Shown here piece by piece: positions 25,325-33,080 of a stretch of DNA of 64,000 nt (positions within the stretch are counted from its first letter, which is position 1; each line of letters opens with the position of its first letter). The notes under the pieces are model-generated. The model saw only the letters and a program-made list of their open reading frames with translations, was not told the origin of the DNA and searched no databases. This stretch comes from Microbacterium abyssi. GTDB taxonomy: Bacteria; Actinomycetota; Actinomycetes; Actinomycetales; Microbacteriaceae. The DNA lies in contig NZ_CP063815.1 in the NCBI RefSeq assembly GCF_015277895.1, positions 186,001 through 250,000 on the forward strand, read 5' to 3'. A program made the translations under genes and the position numbers.

Positions 25325-26194
25325 ATGACCGATGTCCTCAACGTCCTCATCCTCTCGGGGCACATGACCCGCGAGCACGACAACGAGTTCCGCAGCTTCC
25401 GGCAGCACAACCAGTGGCTCACCACGCTGCTGGAGGACACCGGTCGCTTCCGGGTCCGCGTCGTCGAGGACCCGCGGGGTCTCGGCGCCGAGATCATCGA
25501 CAAGTACGACGTCGTCATCGTCGTCTTCGAGGGTCGCGACGGCTACCACGAGAAGGCGGTCGGCTTCGGGCCGGAGACGGATGCCGCGCTGCTGCGCTTC
25601 GTGCACGAGGACGGCAAGGGGATCGTGTGGTTCCACGGCTCCGCGGCGCAGGAGGACGACTGGGGATACCCGGAGGAGTACAACGTCATGCGCGGCGCCA
25701 AGCTGAGCGTGGCGACAGGCCTGCGACCGCGGCCGTGGGGTGAGGCGCTGCTGCGCACCGCAGAGCCGCGTCACGCCATCACCGAGGGCATCAGCGAGAC
25801 CTGGACGGTCACCGGTGACGACATCCTCACCGGCGTCGAGCTCTACGACGGTGCGCAGGTGCTGCTGACCACGTTCGACGATCTCGAGTCCTACGAGAAG
25901 GCGCCGATGTGGCCGATGTCGCACTACCCCGTCGCGATCCCCGAAGGCGGAATCGCCGACCTTCCGGGCATGAACACCGATCAACCCATCGCCTGGATCA
26001 ATGAGTACGGCGCGGGTCGCTCGTTCACGATCACGATCGGCCATGACATCGACACCTTCCGTCGCATCGAGTTCATCCGGATCTTCCCGCGCGGCGTCGA
26101 ATGGGCGGCGACCGGCGAGATCACCCTCGACGGCCCGGACCGTCGCGGCGAGCGGCGCTTCCTGCCCTGGCCGTATTACAACCACGAGGGCTGA
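25325..26194 (+). CDS. ThuA-like (trehalose utilisation) domain protein
   Basis: A 289-residue protein with a glutamine-amidotransferase-like ThuA fold. It opens with VLNVLILSGHMTREHDNEFR, has YDVVIVVFEGRDGYHE, the nucleophile-elbow-like region GKGIVWFHGSAAQED, and the C-terminal GRSFTITIGHDIDTF. ThuA proteins accompany 3-keto-sugar metabolism in rhizobia (conversion of 3-keto-trehalose), which fits a role with the 3-keto-sugars made here. AAGGAG lies before the ATG. It is the last gene of the 21113 operon and is convergent with the minus-strand deglycosidase set. Confidence 0.82.
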   Translation: MTDVLNVLILSGHMTREHDNEFRSFRQHNQWLTTLLEDTGRFRVRVVEDPRGLGAEIIDKYDVVIVVFEGRDGYHEKAVGFGPETDAALLRFVHEDGKGIVWFHGSAAQEDDWGYPEEYNVMRGAKLSVATGLRPRPWGEALLRTAEPRHAITEGISETWTVTGDDILTGVELYDGAQVLLTTFDDLESYEKAPMWPMSHYPVAIPEGGIADLPGMNTDQPIAWINEYGAGRSFTITIGHDIDTFRRIEFIRIFPRGVEWAATGEITLDGPDRRGERRFLPWPYYNHEG

Positions 26195-26218
26195 ACACCA
26201 GGGCGTGCCCCGCTGACG

Positions 26219-27205
26219 TCAGTCGTTCAGCGCGGGCCGCGCGAGTTCGAGGTGTCGTCGGGTCATCTCCGTCGCGTCGTCATCGAGCCACTCATGGCCG
26301 CCCCACTCGCTGGTGAGTGAGCCGGTGAATCCGGCTGCGCGCAGCTCGGTCGCGAAGTCGCGGATGGGTCGCGAGACGCGACCATCGGCATCGTGGAGGT
26401 CCCAGAACTTCAGGTGTGCTGCGCCCGCGAACGGGAGCACGTCGTGGAGGTCGGCGGCATCGGAGCGACCGAAGCGCACGAGCAGGTTCATGAACATGGT
26501 GTGCACGTCGGGCGGCACTGCCCCTGCGCGCAGCAGCGCGACGGCGGCATCCGACGTCGCCGCATCCTGCCATTCGCGCTCGAGTCGATCGACGAACGCG
26601 GCGGGAAGATCGCTCTGGCGGAGCCGGTCGAGATAGGTGACGGGAAGCGCGGGCATCAGCATGCTGATGTCGATGAGCAGCCTCAGATGCGGGTCGTCGA
26701 AGCTCGCGATCGCCTCGTAGTGCGCCCGATGCGCGGGCGACGACGGGGTCTGCGGACCCTGTGCCTCTTCGAACAGCACGAGGTCCAGGTCGTGGAGCTC
26801 CGGCAGCAGCCGCTCGAGGAGCGCGTCGCCGGCCTGGCCGATCGGCAGGCGGACGCCGGTGGCGCCGAGTCGCTGCGCTGCGCGCAGCTGCGGCAGGAGG
26901 AACGCGAGTCGCTCGTCCTCGTCGCGCCTCCGCGACGGCGACGCCCAGTCGTCGATGCTCGCACCGACGATCGAGATGCGACCTCCAACTGTGGCGAGTG
27001 CATCCCGCAGCGCTTCGGCCTCGGCATCCGAGGTCACGGGGAACGAGCGCCAGAGCTGGCCGAGCTCGACTTCGATCACGGAAGCGATACCGCCGTAGAC
27101 GATCCCGACCGCGATGTCGGTGGCGCTGGATTCGGCGCGGATCAGATCGGGTGTCCAGTTGAAGGCGCTCGCGGCAACGGTCCAAGCGGGGGAGGGCGTG
27201 GTCAT
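26219..27205 (-). CDS. Divergent C-glycoside deglycosidase alpha subunit-like TIM barrel
   Basis: A 328-residue TIM-barrel protein, the most divergent of the alpha-like set. The expected glutamate is kept (E146 in LFEEAQGP) but the next-but-one histidine of EIH is A148. An aspartate is present in LLIDISML, a histidine in AAHLKFWDL, and the last glutamate in LTSEWGGHEW. The ATG at 27205 has GGAGG before it; in-frame codons upstream overlap the preceding gene. Its partner beta gene ends 16 bp upstream. Substrate or reaction may differ from the other four sets. Confidence 0.75.
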   Translation of the reverse strand: MTTPSPAWTVAASAFNWTPDLIRAESSATDIAVGIVYGGIASVIEVELGQLWRSFPVTSDAEAEALRDALATVGGRISIVGASIDDWASPSRRRDEDERLAFLLPQLRAAQRLGATGVRLPIGQAGDALLERLLPELHDLDLVLFEEAQGPQTPSSPAHRAHYEAIASFDDPHLRLLIDISMLMPALPVTYLDRLRQSDLPAAFVDRLEREWQDAATSDAAVALLRAGAVPPDVHTMFMNLLVRFGRSDAADLHDVLPFAGAAHLKFWDLHDADGRVSRPIRDFATELRAAGFTGSLTSEWGGHEWLDDDATEMTRRHLELARPALND

Positions 27206-27221
27206 GTTCGGTGCCTCCGGT

Positions 27222-27632
27222 TCAGGCGACGTCGAGCGCCACGGTGGTGAGCGCCGAGGGGTCATTCAGACTCAGCGTTCGGTCGAAGCGGAAGGGCAGC
27301 CGCAGCGGGCCGTCCGGACCGGCCTGGAGGTACGGCACGACCAGATAGAAGGAGACGCTCACCTCGTGATCGCCGGGAAGGACGGTCTGATCCCCGCGCA
27401 GTACGAGGCGATCCTGCACGAACCACCAGCCCGGCTCGTCCGCGAGGTCCGGAGGCGCGATCGCCCGGCCACCCATCTCGATCCGCAGCCGGGGTTCGGG
27501 GCAGCCGTCGATCGTGACCTCGAGCTCCGTGAGGCTCCACAGCGGTAACGAGCGGATCCACGGCAGCGAGAGCCGGAGCACGAAGCCGTCGCCGGTCGTG
27601 CCGAGAGCATCCTCGCGCAACGCACTGAGCAT
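27222..27632 (-). CDS. C-glycoside deglycosidase beta subunit-like (DUF6379 type), divergent
   Basis: A 136-residue small protein with LSLPWIRSLPLWSLTELEV in place of the usual PWYRSLWLS, then WWFVQDRLVLRGD and VSVSFYLVVPYLQAGPDGP. The fold pattern and its position next to an alpha-like gene make it a beta subunit. It is transcribed from the palindrome-bearing promoter at 27685-27707. Confidence 0.78.
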   Translation of the reverse strand: MLSALREDALGTTGDGFVLRLSLPWIRSLPLWSLTELEVTIDGCPEPRLRIEMGGRAIAPPDLADEPGWWFVQDRLVLRGDQTVLPGDHEVSVSFYLVVPYLQAGPDGPLRLPFRFDRTLSLNDPSALTTVALDVA

Positions 27633-27684
27633 GGCACTCCTTCGTGTCTGTTCAGACTGGTCAGTTCAGACAGAAAGATACACG

Positions 27685-27707
27685 CTTATGTCGATTTATG
27701 GAATAAG
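27685..27707 (-). promoter_or_regulatory. 23-bp regulon palindrome, copy 4
   Basis: CTTATGTCGATTTATGGAATAAG carries both outer arms, CTTAT and ATAAG. It lies between the ROK gene end and the minus-strand beta/alpha pair, about 53 bp before the beta ATG. On the minus strand TTATTC and TGTATC at 18-bp spacing are possible promoter elements around it. Confidence 0.6.
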
Positions 27708-27723
27708 ACCCAGGTGGTCACTG

Positions 27724-28980
27724 TCAGTGGAATCGGGCGAGCGTCGGCTTTCCGTCCGCGAACCAGCGCGGGAACGTGACCTCGAAGAGCTGTTCGCGTG
27801 CGAGCTCCGCACCTCCGCGCAGCGGCTCCCCCTCGTCGTTGACGGAGTTGACGATCGTCAGATCGCGCGTGGCCAGCGGGAGCGAGAGCTCATAGACCCG
27901 CTGACGCACCTCGGCGAGATAGAGCTCGCCGGTGCCGGCTACCACGCCTCCGATGACGATGACACTGGGGTTGAACATGTTCACGAGGGCGGCGATCGAC
28001 TCGCCGACGATCCGCGCGGACTGCTGGAGCAGGCCGGTCGAGAGCGCATCTCCGGCCTCGGCGGCGCGGGTGATGTCCTCGGGAGTGATCGCCTCACCGG
28101 CGGCGTGCTGCGCGGCCAGTGGCCCGTCGGCGCCCTCCGCGATCGCGGCCTCGGCCTGATTGACGAGCGCCCATCCGCTCGCGACCGCTTCCAGGCAGCC
28201 GCTCTTCCCGCACCGGCAGAGCGCGTCGGATTCGCGCACGCGCACGTGTCCGATGTCGCCGGCGGCCCCGTTCGTACCGCGGTGCACGCGGCCTTGAGAG
28301 AGCAGGCCGGCGCCGATGCCCGAACCGATCTTCACGTAGATCAGGTTGGCGTCCTCGCCGGCGCGACGAACGAGCTCGCCGAAGGCCAGGAGGTTCACGT
28401 CGTTGTCGACCCACGTGGGGGCGTCGTAGCGCTGCTCGAACGCGGAGCGGATGTCGAAGCCGTTCCATCCGGGCATGATCGGCGGCGCCACAGGGCGACC
28501 GGTCTCGAAGTCCACAGGGCCCGGCACGCCGACCGTGACAGCCCAGATCGGGGCACCGGGAGTGCGTGCGATCAGCTCGTCGATCAGCTTCATGGCCGTC
28601 TCGAGCGTCTCCGCAGGGCCGCGGGAGATCTCCCACGGCGTATGCGCCTGGTCGACGATGTCGCCCTCGAGGTCCGCGATGCCCACGCGGATGTGCAGCG
28701 CGCCGAGCGCGCAGACGATCAGTCGACCGCGGTCGGAACGGAACCGTACATGCCGAGGTGCGCGGCCACCGGATGACGGACCGTAATCGCCGTCGGCCAG
28801 ATAGCCCATCTCGTACGCCTGGTCGACGCGCTGCGTGACGACACCTCGGCCGAGCCCGGTGATCCTGCCGATCTCGGGACGCGTGGTCGCTCCGCCCGTC
28901 CGGACCATGTTCACGATGCGAAGGAGACTCGTCACTTCGTCGGTCTGGGCGCCGAAGCGCAGCGTGGATTCGTTGGCCAT
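27724..28980 (-). CDS. ROK-family transcriptional repressor
   Basis: A 418-residue ROK regulator. The N-terminal winged helix reads TTRPEIGRITGLGRGVVTQR (residues about 32-51). The sugar-kinase-like body has the ATP-binding-type VTVGVPGPVDFETG, the sugar-contact IGHVRVRE and the zinc motif CRCGKSGCLE. Such repressors sense sugars or sugar phosphates. Its central position and the repeated 23-bp palindrome at all island promoters make it the prime candidate for the master repressor. LysR at 14316 is the alternative. Confidence 0.92.
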   Translation of the reverse strand: MANESTLRFGAQTDEVTSLLRIVNMVRTGGATTRPEIGRITGLGRGVVTQRVDQAYEMGYLADGDYGPSSGGRAPRHVRFRSDRGRLIVCALGALHIRVGIADLEGDIVDQAHTPWEISRGPAETLETAMKLIDELIARTPGAPIWAVTVGVPGPVDFETGRPVAPPIMPGWNGFDIRSAFEQRYDAPTWVDNDVNLLAFGELVRRAGEDANLIYVKIGSGIGAGLLSQGRVHRGTNGAAGDIGHVRVRESDALCRCGKSGCLEAVASGWALVNQAEAAIAEGADGPLAAQHAAGEAITPEDITRAAEAGDALSTGLLQQSARIVGESIAALVNMFNPSVIVIGGVVAGTGELYLAEVRQRVYELSLPLATRDLTIVNSVNDEGEPLRGGAELAREQLFEVTFPRWFADGKPTLARFH

Positions 28981-29049
28981 GCTTGATTTTTACATGCCGT
29001 TCAGCGCGGACAGCGCGCAATCGCCGATCTATGGTCAACTATCTCGCAA

Positions 29050-29072
29050 CTTACGTATACTTCTGACAAAAG
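29050..29072 (+). promoter_or_regulatory. 23-bp regulon palindrome, copy 5 (divergent from ROK gene)
   Basis: CTTACGTATACTTCTGACAAAAG has the left arm CTTAYGT and the right arm GACAAAAG (reverse CTTTTGTC). It contains a good -10, TATACT (29056-29061). It lies 70 bp from the ROK start and 14 bp from the dehydrogenase ATG at 29086, so it could also autoregulate the ROK gene. GCGAGGAGG follows as ribosome site. Confidence 0.6.
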
Positions 29073-29085
29073 CGAGGAGGCGAAG

Positions 29086-30126
29086 ATGCCATCGGGAGTC
29101 GGGGTCATCGGTGCAGGGCCGGGTGCATCTGCGCTGCACCTCGCGACCCTCGCCCGGCTGAGCGACCGATTCACCGTCGTGCACGTCTCGGATGGCGGCG
29201 GCGGCCGTGCTGAGGAGCTCGCGGCGCGTTTAGGTGCAACGGCGTCCACCGGGACGGACGAGCTGCTCGCCGACCCGCGGGTGGAGGTCGTCGCGATCTG
29301 CAGTCCGCCGGATGCGCACGCGTCGCAGATCCTCGCCGCCGTCGCCGCAGGCAAGCACGCGATCCTCTGCGAGAAGCCGATCGCGACCTCGCCCGACGAC
29401 GCGGCGCGCGTCATCGACGCCTGCCGGAACGCCGGCATCGCGCTCGTGGTCGGAACGAATCATCTCTTCGATCCGGCATGGGGGCGGGCACAGCATCACC
29501 TCACCGCCGGGGGCGCGCCGGTGCGCGCGATCTCCATCACCGTCGCGCTCCCCCCGAACGAGCGGTATCACGACGCCGTGAGCGAACTGCCGCCGGCCGC
29601 CGCTCCCGCCAGAGGCGCGCCCGACTGGGGTGACCCCTCCGTCGCCGCAGCGGTGCTCCGCCAGCTCACCCTCGGTCTGGCCATCCACGACCTGCCGCTC
29701 GTGCGCGACCTCGCCCGGCGTCTCGATCGCGTCGTCTTCGCCCGTCCCGTCTCCCCGATCGGCTACGTCATCGGATTCCTCGCCGAAGACATCGCCGTGC
29801 GACTCACCGCGGTCATGGTGCCGGGTGGTGCGGACGCGCTCTGGCGCATCGGAATCGTCACCTCGCGCGATCTCATCGACATCGAGTTCCCGCCCGCCTT
29901 CGTGCACGTTGGAAGCGCCGCGGTGCGGGTGCGGACGCCGGACGGCCGTCGCACCTCGTTCCCCCTCACCGCGGACGACGGTTATGTCGCCGAATGGCGT
30001 GCACTCGCGTCGATCCTCGACGGCGACGCGGTCGTCGAGTACGACGAGATCCTCGCGGATGCCGGTTTCGCGTTCGATCTCGCGGATGCCGTGGAGGCTG
30101 CGGTCCGCGCGGGGGCGATCGCATGA
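29086..30126 (+). CDS. Gfo/Idh/MocA-family oxidoreductase
   Basis: A 346-residue dehydrogenase. The N-terminal dinucleotide motif is VGVIGAGPGASALHLATL. The family lysine is in ILCEKPIATS, and the C-terminal domain follows from about residue 125, with LTLGLAIHDLPLVRDL carrying the His-Asp pair. It begins a two-gene operon with the 258-residue protein whose start overlaps its stop. Its likely job is a redox step on the sugar part or on a keto-sugar product. Confidence 0.85.
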   Translation: MPSGVGVIGAGPGASALHLATLARLSDRFTVVHVSDGGGGRAEELAARLGATASTGTDELLADPRVEVVAICSPPDAHASQILAAVAAGKHAILCEKPIATSPDDAARVIDACRNAGIALVVGTNHLFDPAWGRAQHHLTAGGAPVRAISITVALPPNERYHDAVSELPPAAAPARGAPDWGDPSVAAAVLRQLTLGLAIHDLPLVRDLARRLDRVVFARPVSPIGYVIGFLAEDIAVRLTAVMVPGGADALWRIGIVTSRDLIDIEFPPAFVHVGSAAVRVRTPDGRRTSFPLTADDGYVAEWRALASILDGDAVVEYDEILADAGFAFDLADAVEAAVRAGAIA

Positions 30127-30899
30127 TCGGGGTCTGCACGAGCGTTCCCGCTTACCGCGTCGCCGCCGTCGAACTACCGTTGAGCGTCAGGCTCGTGGCG
30201 AGCGCCGAGCGCGCGATCGTCGTCGTGCCGGGTGATCGCCGATGGGCGCAGACAGCGTGCGCCGTTCTCGAGGACGGCGCCGCCGCAGTGGTCATCGCCG
30301 ATCCGGATGCCGTCGACATCGACGAGTGCATCCGCCTGCAGGAAGCCGCCGACGGACGGCCGATCGTCATCGACCGTCCGATGCTACGCGCCGACCTCGT
30401 CGAGGTGGCGTCTGCGCATATCTCGCCGCCGAACTACGCCGCCGTCGACGTCGCCGCGGTGGCAGGATGTCGGTCCGCGGGCATCCGCGACGCCGCGGGC
30501 TGGATGCGGGTGCTTCTCGGTGGCCCATGCGAGGTGCTGGAGGTCGACCGCACGGGTTCCGCCGTCCTCGCACTCCTGCAGCGCGCGAACGGCATGGTGC
30601 CTGGCGCGCTCACCGCGACGACGATCACGGGCGCCGATGAGGGGCCATGGATCCGCGCCGTGGCGGTCGCCCCCACACGCGTCGAGGTGGTCATCGACGA
30701 AGCGGATGCGCAGGCGTCGGTCGATGTGGCGACGAGGGAGGGCGTACTGCGCGCCCCTCGTCTGTTCGAGACGCACCAGCGGGTGTCGCTGCGTCGCGCC
30801 GTCCACGCCCTGTCGACCGCGGCCCAGCCGGTCACCGACCTCGCCGATCTCCGCGCCGACGACGCCGTGGCGGAGGCCCTCAGGCAGGAGCGCCGGTGA
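30123..30899 (+). CDS. Unrecognised protein coupled to the dehydrogenase, possibly degenerate Gfo/Idh-like
   Basis: A 258-residue protein I cannot place firmly. Its first 100 residues follow the rhythm of a Gfo/Idh Rossmann domain: AVLEDGAAAVVIADPDAVDI and then GRPIVIDRPML, at the place where that family has the EKP motif. However, the glycine-rich dinucleotide motif is missing and the catalytic lysine is replaced (DRP). The C-terminal half is alpha/beta with no known motif. It is translationally coupled (ATGA) to the true dehydrogenase, so it may be a non-catalytic partner subunit. This is inference from pattern only. Confidence 0.55.
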   Translation: MIGVCTSVPAYRVAAVELPLSVRLVASAERAIVVVPGDRRWAQTACAVLEDGAAAVVIADPDAVDIDECIRLQEAADGRPIVIDRPMLRADLVEVASAHISPPNYAAVDVAAVAGCRSAGIRDAAGWMRVLLGGPCEVLEVDRTGSAVLALLQRANGMVPGALTATTITGADEGPWIRAVAVAPTRVEVVIDEADAQASVDVATREGVLRAPRLFETHQRVSLRRAVHALSTAAQPVTDLADLRADDAVAEALRQERR

Positions 30900-30940
30900 T
30901 AAACAGCGCTGATCCCCCGCATAGGAAGAATCGGGTTCCT

Positions 30941-30969
30941 TGATGGTCGATTTCCGACAAAAGTAGGAA
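30941..30969 (+). promoter_or_regulatory. Promoter with regulon palindrome, copy 6 (aromatic operon)
   Basis: TGATGGTCGATTTCCGACAAAAG (30941-30963) has the inner arms GTCG...CGAC and the outer right arm CAAAAG. TTGATG (30940-30945) and TAGGAA (30964-30969) at 18-bp spacing are candidate -35 and -10. This links the ring-cleavage operon to the deglycosidase regulon. GGAAAG precedes the ATG at 31013. Confidence 0.6.
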
Positions 30970-31012
30970 GCGGGGCAGATCCCAGAGCCCCGTCGGAAAG
31001 GAAAGATCGAGG

Positions 31013-32032
31013 ATGATCAAGCTACTGTCCCACCTCTCGTATGTCGCGATCACATCGCCCGACGTCGAGGCGTCCGTGAAGTTCTATGAGGAGCAGGTCG
31101 GGCTCACGGTCGTGGATCGCGTCGACGGCGCCGTCTACCTCCGCTGCTGGGGCGACTACTACGCCTACTCGCTGGTCGTCGTTCCCGGTGACGAGCCGGC
31201 GCTCGAGACGATGGCATGGCGCACCTCCAGCGCCGAGGCGCTCGAAGAGGCCGCGAAGCGCGTGGAAGCCGCCGGCATCGCGGGCGAATGGCTCGACGCC
31301 GTGCCGCACATCGGCCGCGCCTACCGTTTCACCGGTCCTTTCGGCCACTCGATGACGCTGCACTGGGACGTCACGCGTCATCAGTCATCGGGCGAGACCG
31401 CGTCGATCTACCCCGACCGTCCCGAGAAGCGCTCCAAGGTCGCCGGCGCGCCGCGTCAGCTCGACCACGTCACCGTCGCGACGAGCGACGTCGACGCGTT
31501 CGTCAAGTGGTACGTCGATGTCCTGGGCTTCCGTTTCATGGCGCGCACCGTGCTGGACGAGGCCCCGGTCTCGGTCTTCTCGGTGCTCACCACCAACGAG
31601 AAGTCGCACGACCTCGGCGTCGTACTCGACGGCTCCACCCGCGCCGGACGCGTCAACCACTACGCGTTCTGGGTCGACACCCGTGAAGAGCTGCTCATCG
31701 CAGCGGACGTCCTCATGGAGAACGGCATCCCGATCGAGTACGGCCCCAACATCCATGGCATCGGCGAGCAGACGTTCCTCTACTACCGCGAGCCCTCGAC
31801 GCTGCGCATCGAGCTCAACACCGGTGGCTACCGCAACTACGTCCCCGACTGGGAGGCGAACACCTGGAAGCCATCGCAGGGTTCGAACAACTTCTACCGC
31901 AACGGCGCCATGCCCATGTCGATGACCGAGTCGTTCCCGCGCGCAGACGGACCGAGCGCGACCGAGGAGGGCGTTCCCGACGAGATCAAGGACGCTCTGC
32001 TCAACCCGTACGCCAAGCACGGGCACGGCTGA
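31013..32032 (+). CDS. Extradiol ring-cleavage dioxygenase (catechol 2,3-dioxygenase-like, VOC fold)
   Basis: A 339-residue type I extradiol dioxygenase with two VOC modules (about residues 5-125 and 147-275). The iron ligands of the active second module are visible as H152 (QLDHVTVA), H216 (RVNHYAFWVD) and E267 (LRIELNTGG), so it should be catalytically competent. It would cleave a catechol next to its hydroxyl pair (meta cleavage), probably the aromatic unit released from the glycoside. A C-terminal tail (to 339) is as in homoprotocatechuate-type enzymes. It heads a six-gene degradation operon. Confidence 0.92.
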   Translation: MIKLLSHLSYVAITSPDVEASVKFYEEQVGLTVVDRVDGAVYLRCWGDYYAYSLVVVPGDEPALETMAWRTSSAEALEEAAKRVEAAGIAGEWLDAVPHIGRAYRFTGPFGHSMTLHWDVTRHQSSGETASIYPDRPEKRSKVAGAPRQLDHVTVATSDVDAFVKWYVDVLGFRFMARTVLDEAPVSVFSVLTTNEKSHDLGVVLDGSTRAGRVNHYAFWVDTREELLIAADVLMENGIPIEYGPNIHGIGEQTFLYYREPSTLRIELNTGGYRNYVPDWEANTWKPSQGSNNFYRNGAMPMSMTESFPRADGPSATEEGVPDEIKDALLNPYAKHGHG

Positions 32033-32037
32033 CAGAC

Positions 32038-32079
32038 TTCCCGGCGCGACGGATGCTCCTTCATCCGCCGCGCCGGGAA
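32038..32079 (+). terminator. Strong hairpin between dioxygenase and FAH genes
   Basis: TTCCCGGCGCG-a-CGGATG (32038-32055) pairs with CATCCG-c-CGCGCCGGGAA (32062-32079), 17 bp with one internal mismatch and a six-base loop. It probably acts as a partial terminator or stabiliser, letting the dioxygenase be made in excess. Confidence 0.65.
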
Positions 32080-32114
32080 ACCAAACGCGCGAAGATGAGC
32101 GAGAGGATCACCGA

Positions 32115-33080
32115 ATGACGACCACCACCCCCGAGGCACCGTTCGCTCTGGTGCGCTACCGAGACGCCGACCGCGCGCAGCTCGGGCTCGCGGTCGAGAA
32201 CCGGGTGCGTGCGCTGACGCCGGCCGACCTCGGAGCCGCGGATCTGAACGCGTTCCTCGCACAGCCGGACTGGGACCGCATCGCCGCACTCGCAGCTCCG
32301 GACGAGACCTGGCTCCCTCTCGCCGACGTCACGCTCGCCGCTCCCGTGGAGCCACGGCAGGTGCTGCAGACCGGTGCCAACTACCGCCAGCACGTCATCG
32401 AGCTCGTCGCCGCGGGTCTCACCCAGAACACCGAGCGAACGCCCGACGAGGCGCGTGTCTTCGCCGCGAAGATGATGGATGACCGCAAGGCGAACGGCGA
32501 GCCCTACTTCTTCATCGGGCTGCCGTCCTGCGTCGTGGGTGACGACGTGCCCCTCGAGCTGCCCGCCTACAGCGAGGTGCACGACTGGGAGCTCGAACTC
32601 GCGATCGTCGTCGGCCGTGAGGCGTTCCGGGTGTCGCGCGCCGACGCCTGGAGCCACATCGCGGGGTACACGATCGTCAACGACGTCACGACGCGCGATC
32701 TCGTATTCCGCAAGGACATGAAGGAGATCGGCACCGACTGGTACCGCGCCAAGAACGCCCCCGGCTTTCTGCCGACAGGGCCGTTCCTCGTGCCGGCGCA
32801 CTTCGTCGACGCGGAGGACGCGCGCGTCACGCTCGCGCTCAACGGCGAGGTGATGCAGGACGCTTCGACGAGCGACCTGCTGTTCGACATCCCCGCACTC
32901 CTGTCGGCCGCTTCGCAGACGCAGCGCCTCCTCCCGGGCGATCTGCTTCTGACCGGCAGCCCGGCCGGCAACGGCCAGCACTGGAAGCGATTCCTGCGTG
33001 ACGGCGACGTGATGACGGGCACGATCGCCAACCTCGGCACCCAGGTGGTGCGGTGCGCCGCGGAAGGAGCCGCATCGTGA
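32115..33080 (+). CDS. Fumarylacetoacetate hydrolase (FAH) family protein
   Basis: A 321-residue FAH-fold enzyme. The metal-binding E-x-E cluster is in YSEVHDWELELAIVVG (about residue 155), followed by GYTIVNDVTTRDLVFR, TGPFLVPAHF and LLTGSPAGNG. FAH-family enzymes hydrolyse or decarboxylate acylpyruvate-type products of meta cleavage, which fits its place after the extradiol dioxygenase. Its last bases overlap the GTG of the cyclase gene. Confidence 0.9.
   Translation: MTTTTPEAPFALVRYRDADRAQLGLAVENRVRALTPADLGAADLNAFLAQPDWDRIAALAAPDETWLPLADVTLAAPVEPRQVLQTGANYRQHVIELVAAGLTQNTERTPDEARVFAAKMMDDRKANGEPYFFIGLPSCVVGDDVPLELPAYSEVHDWELELAIVVGREAFRVSRADAWSHIAGYTIVNDVTTRDLVFRKDMKEIGTDWYRAKNAPGFLPTGPFLVPAHFVDAEDARVTLALNGEVMQDASTSDLLFDIPALLSAASQTQRLLPGDLLLTGSPAGNGQHWKRFLRDGDVMTGTIANLGTQVVRCAAEGAAS

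Noticed and set aside
24095..30126. Calling the two Gfo/Idh/MocA proteins DgpA orthologues
   Set aside because: Family membership is clear, but the substrate pocket cannot be compared by eye and the locus already has two CarA-like oxidases. I kept the neutral dehydrogenase call.
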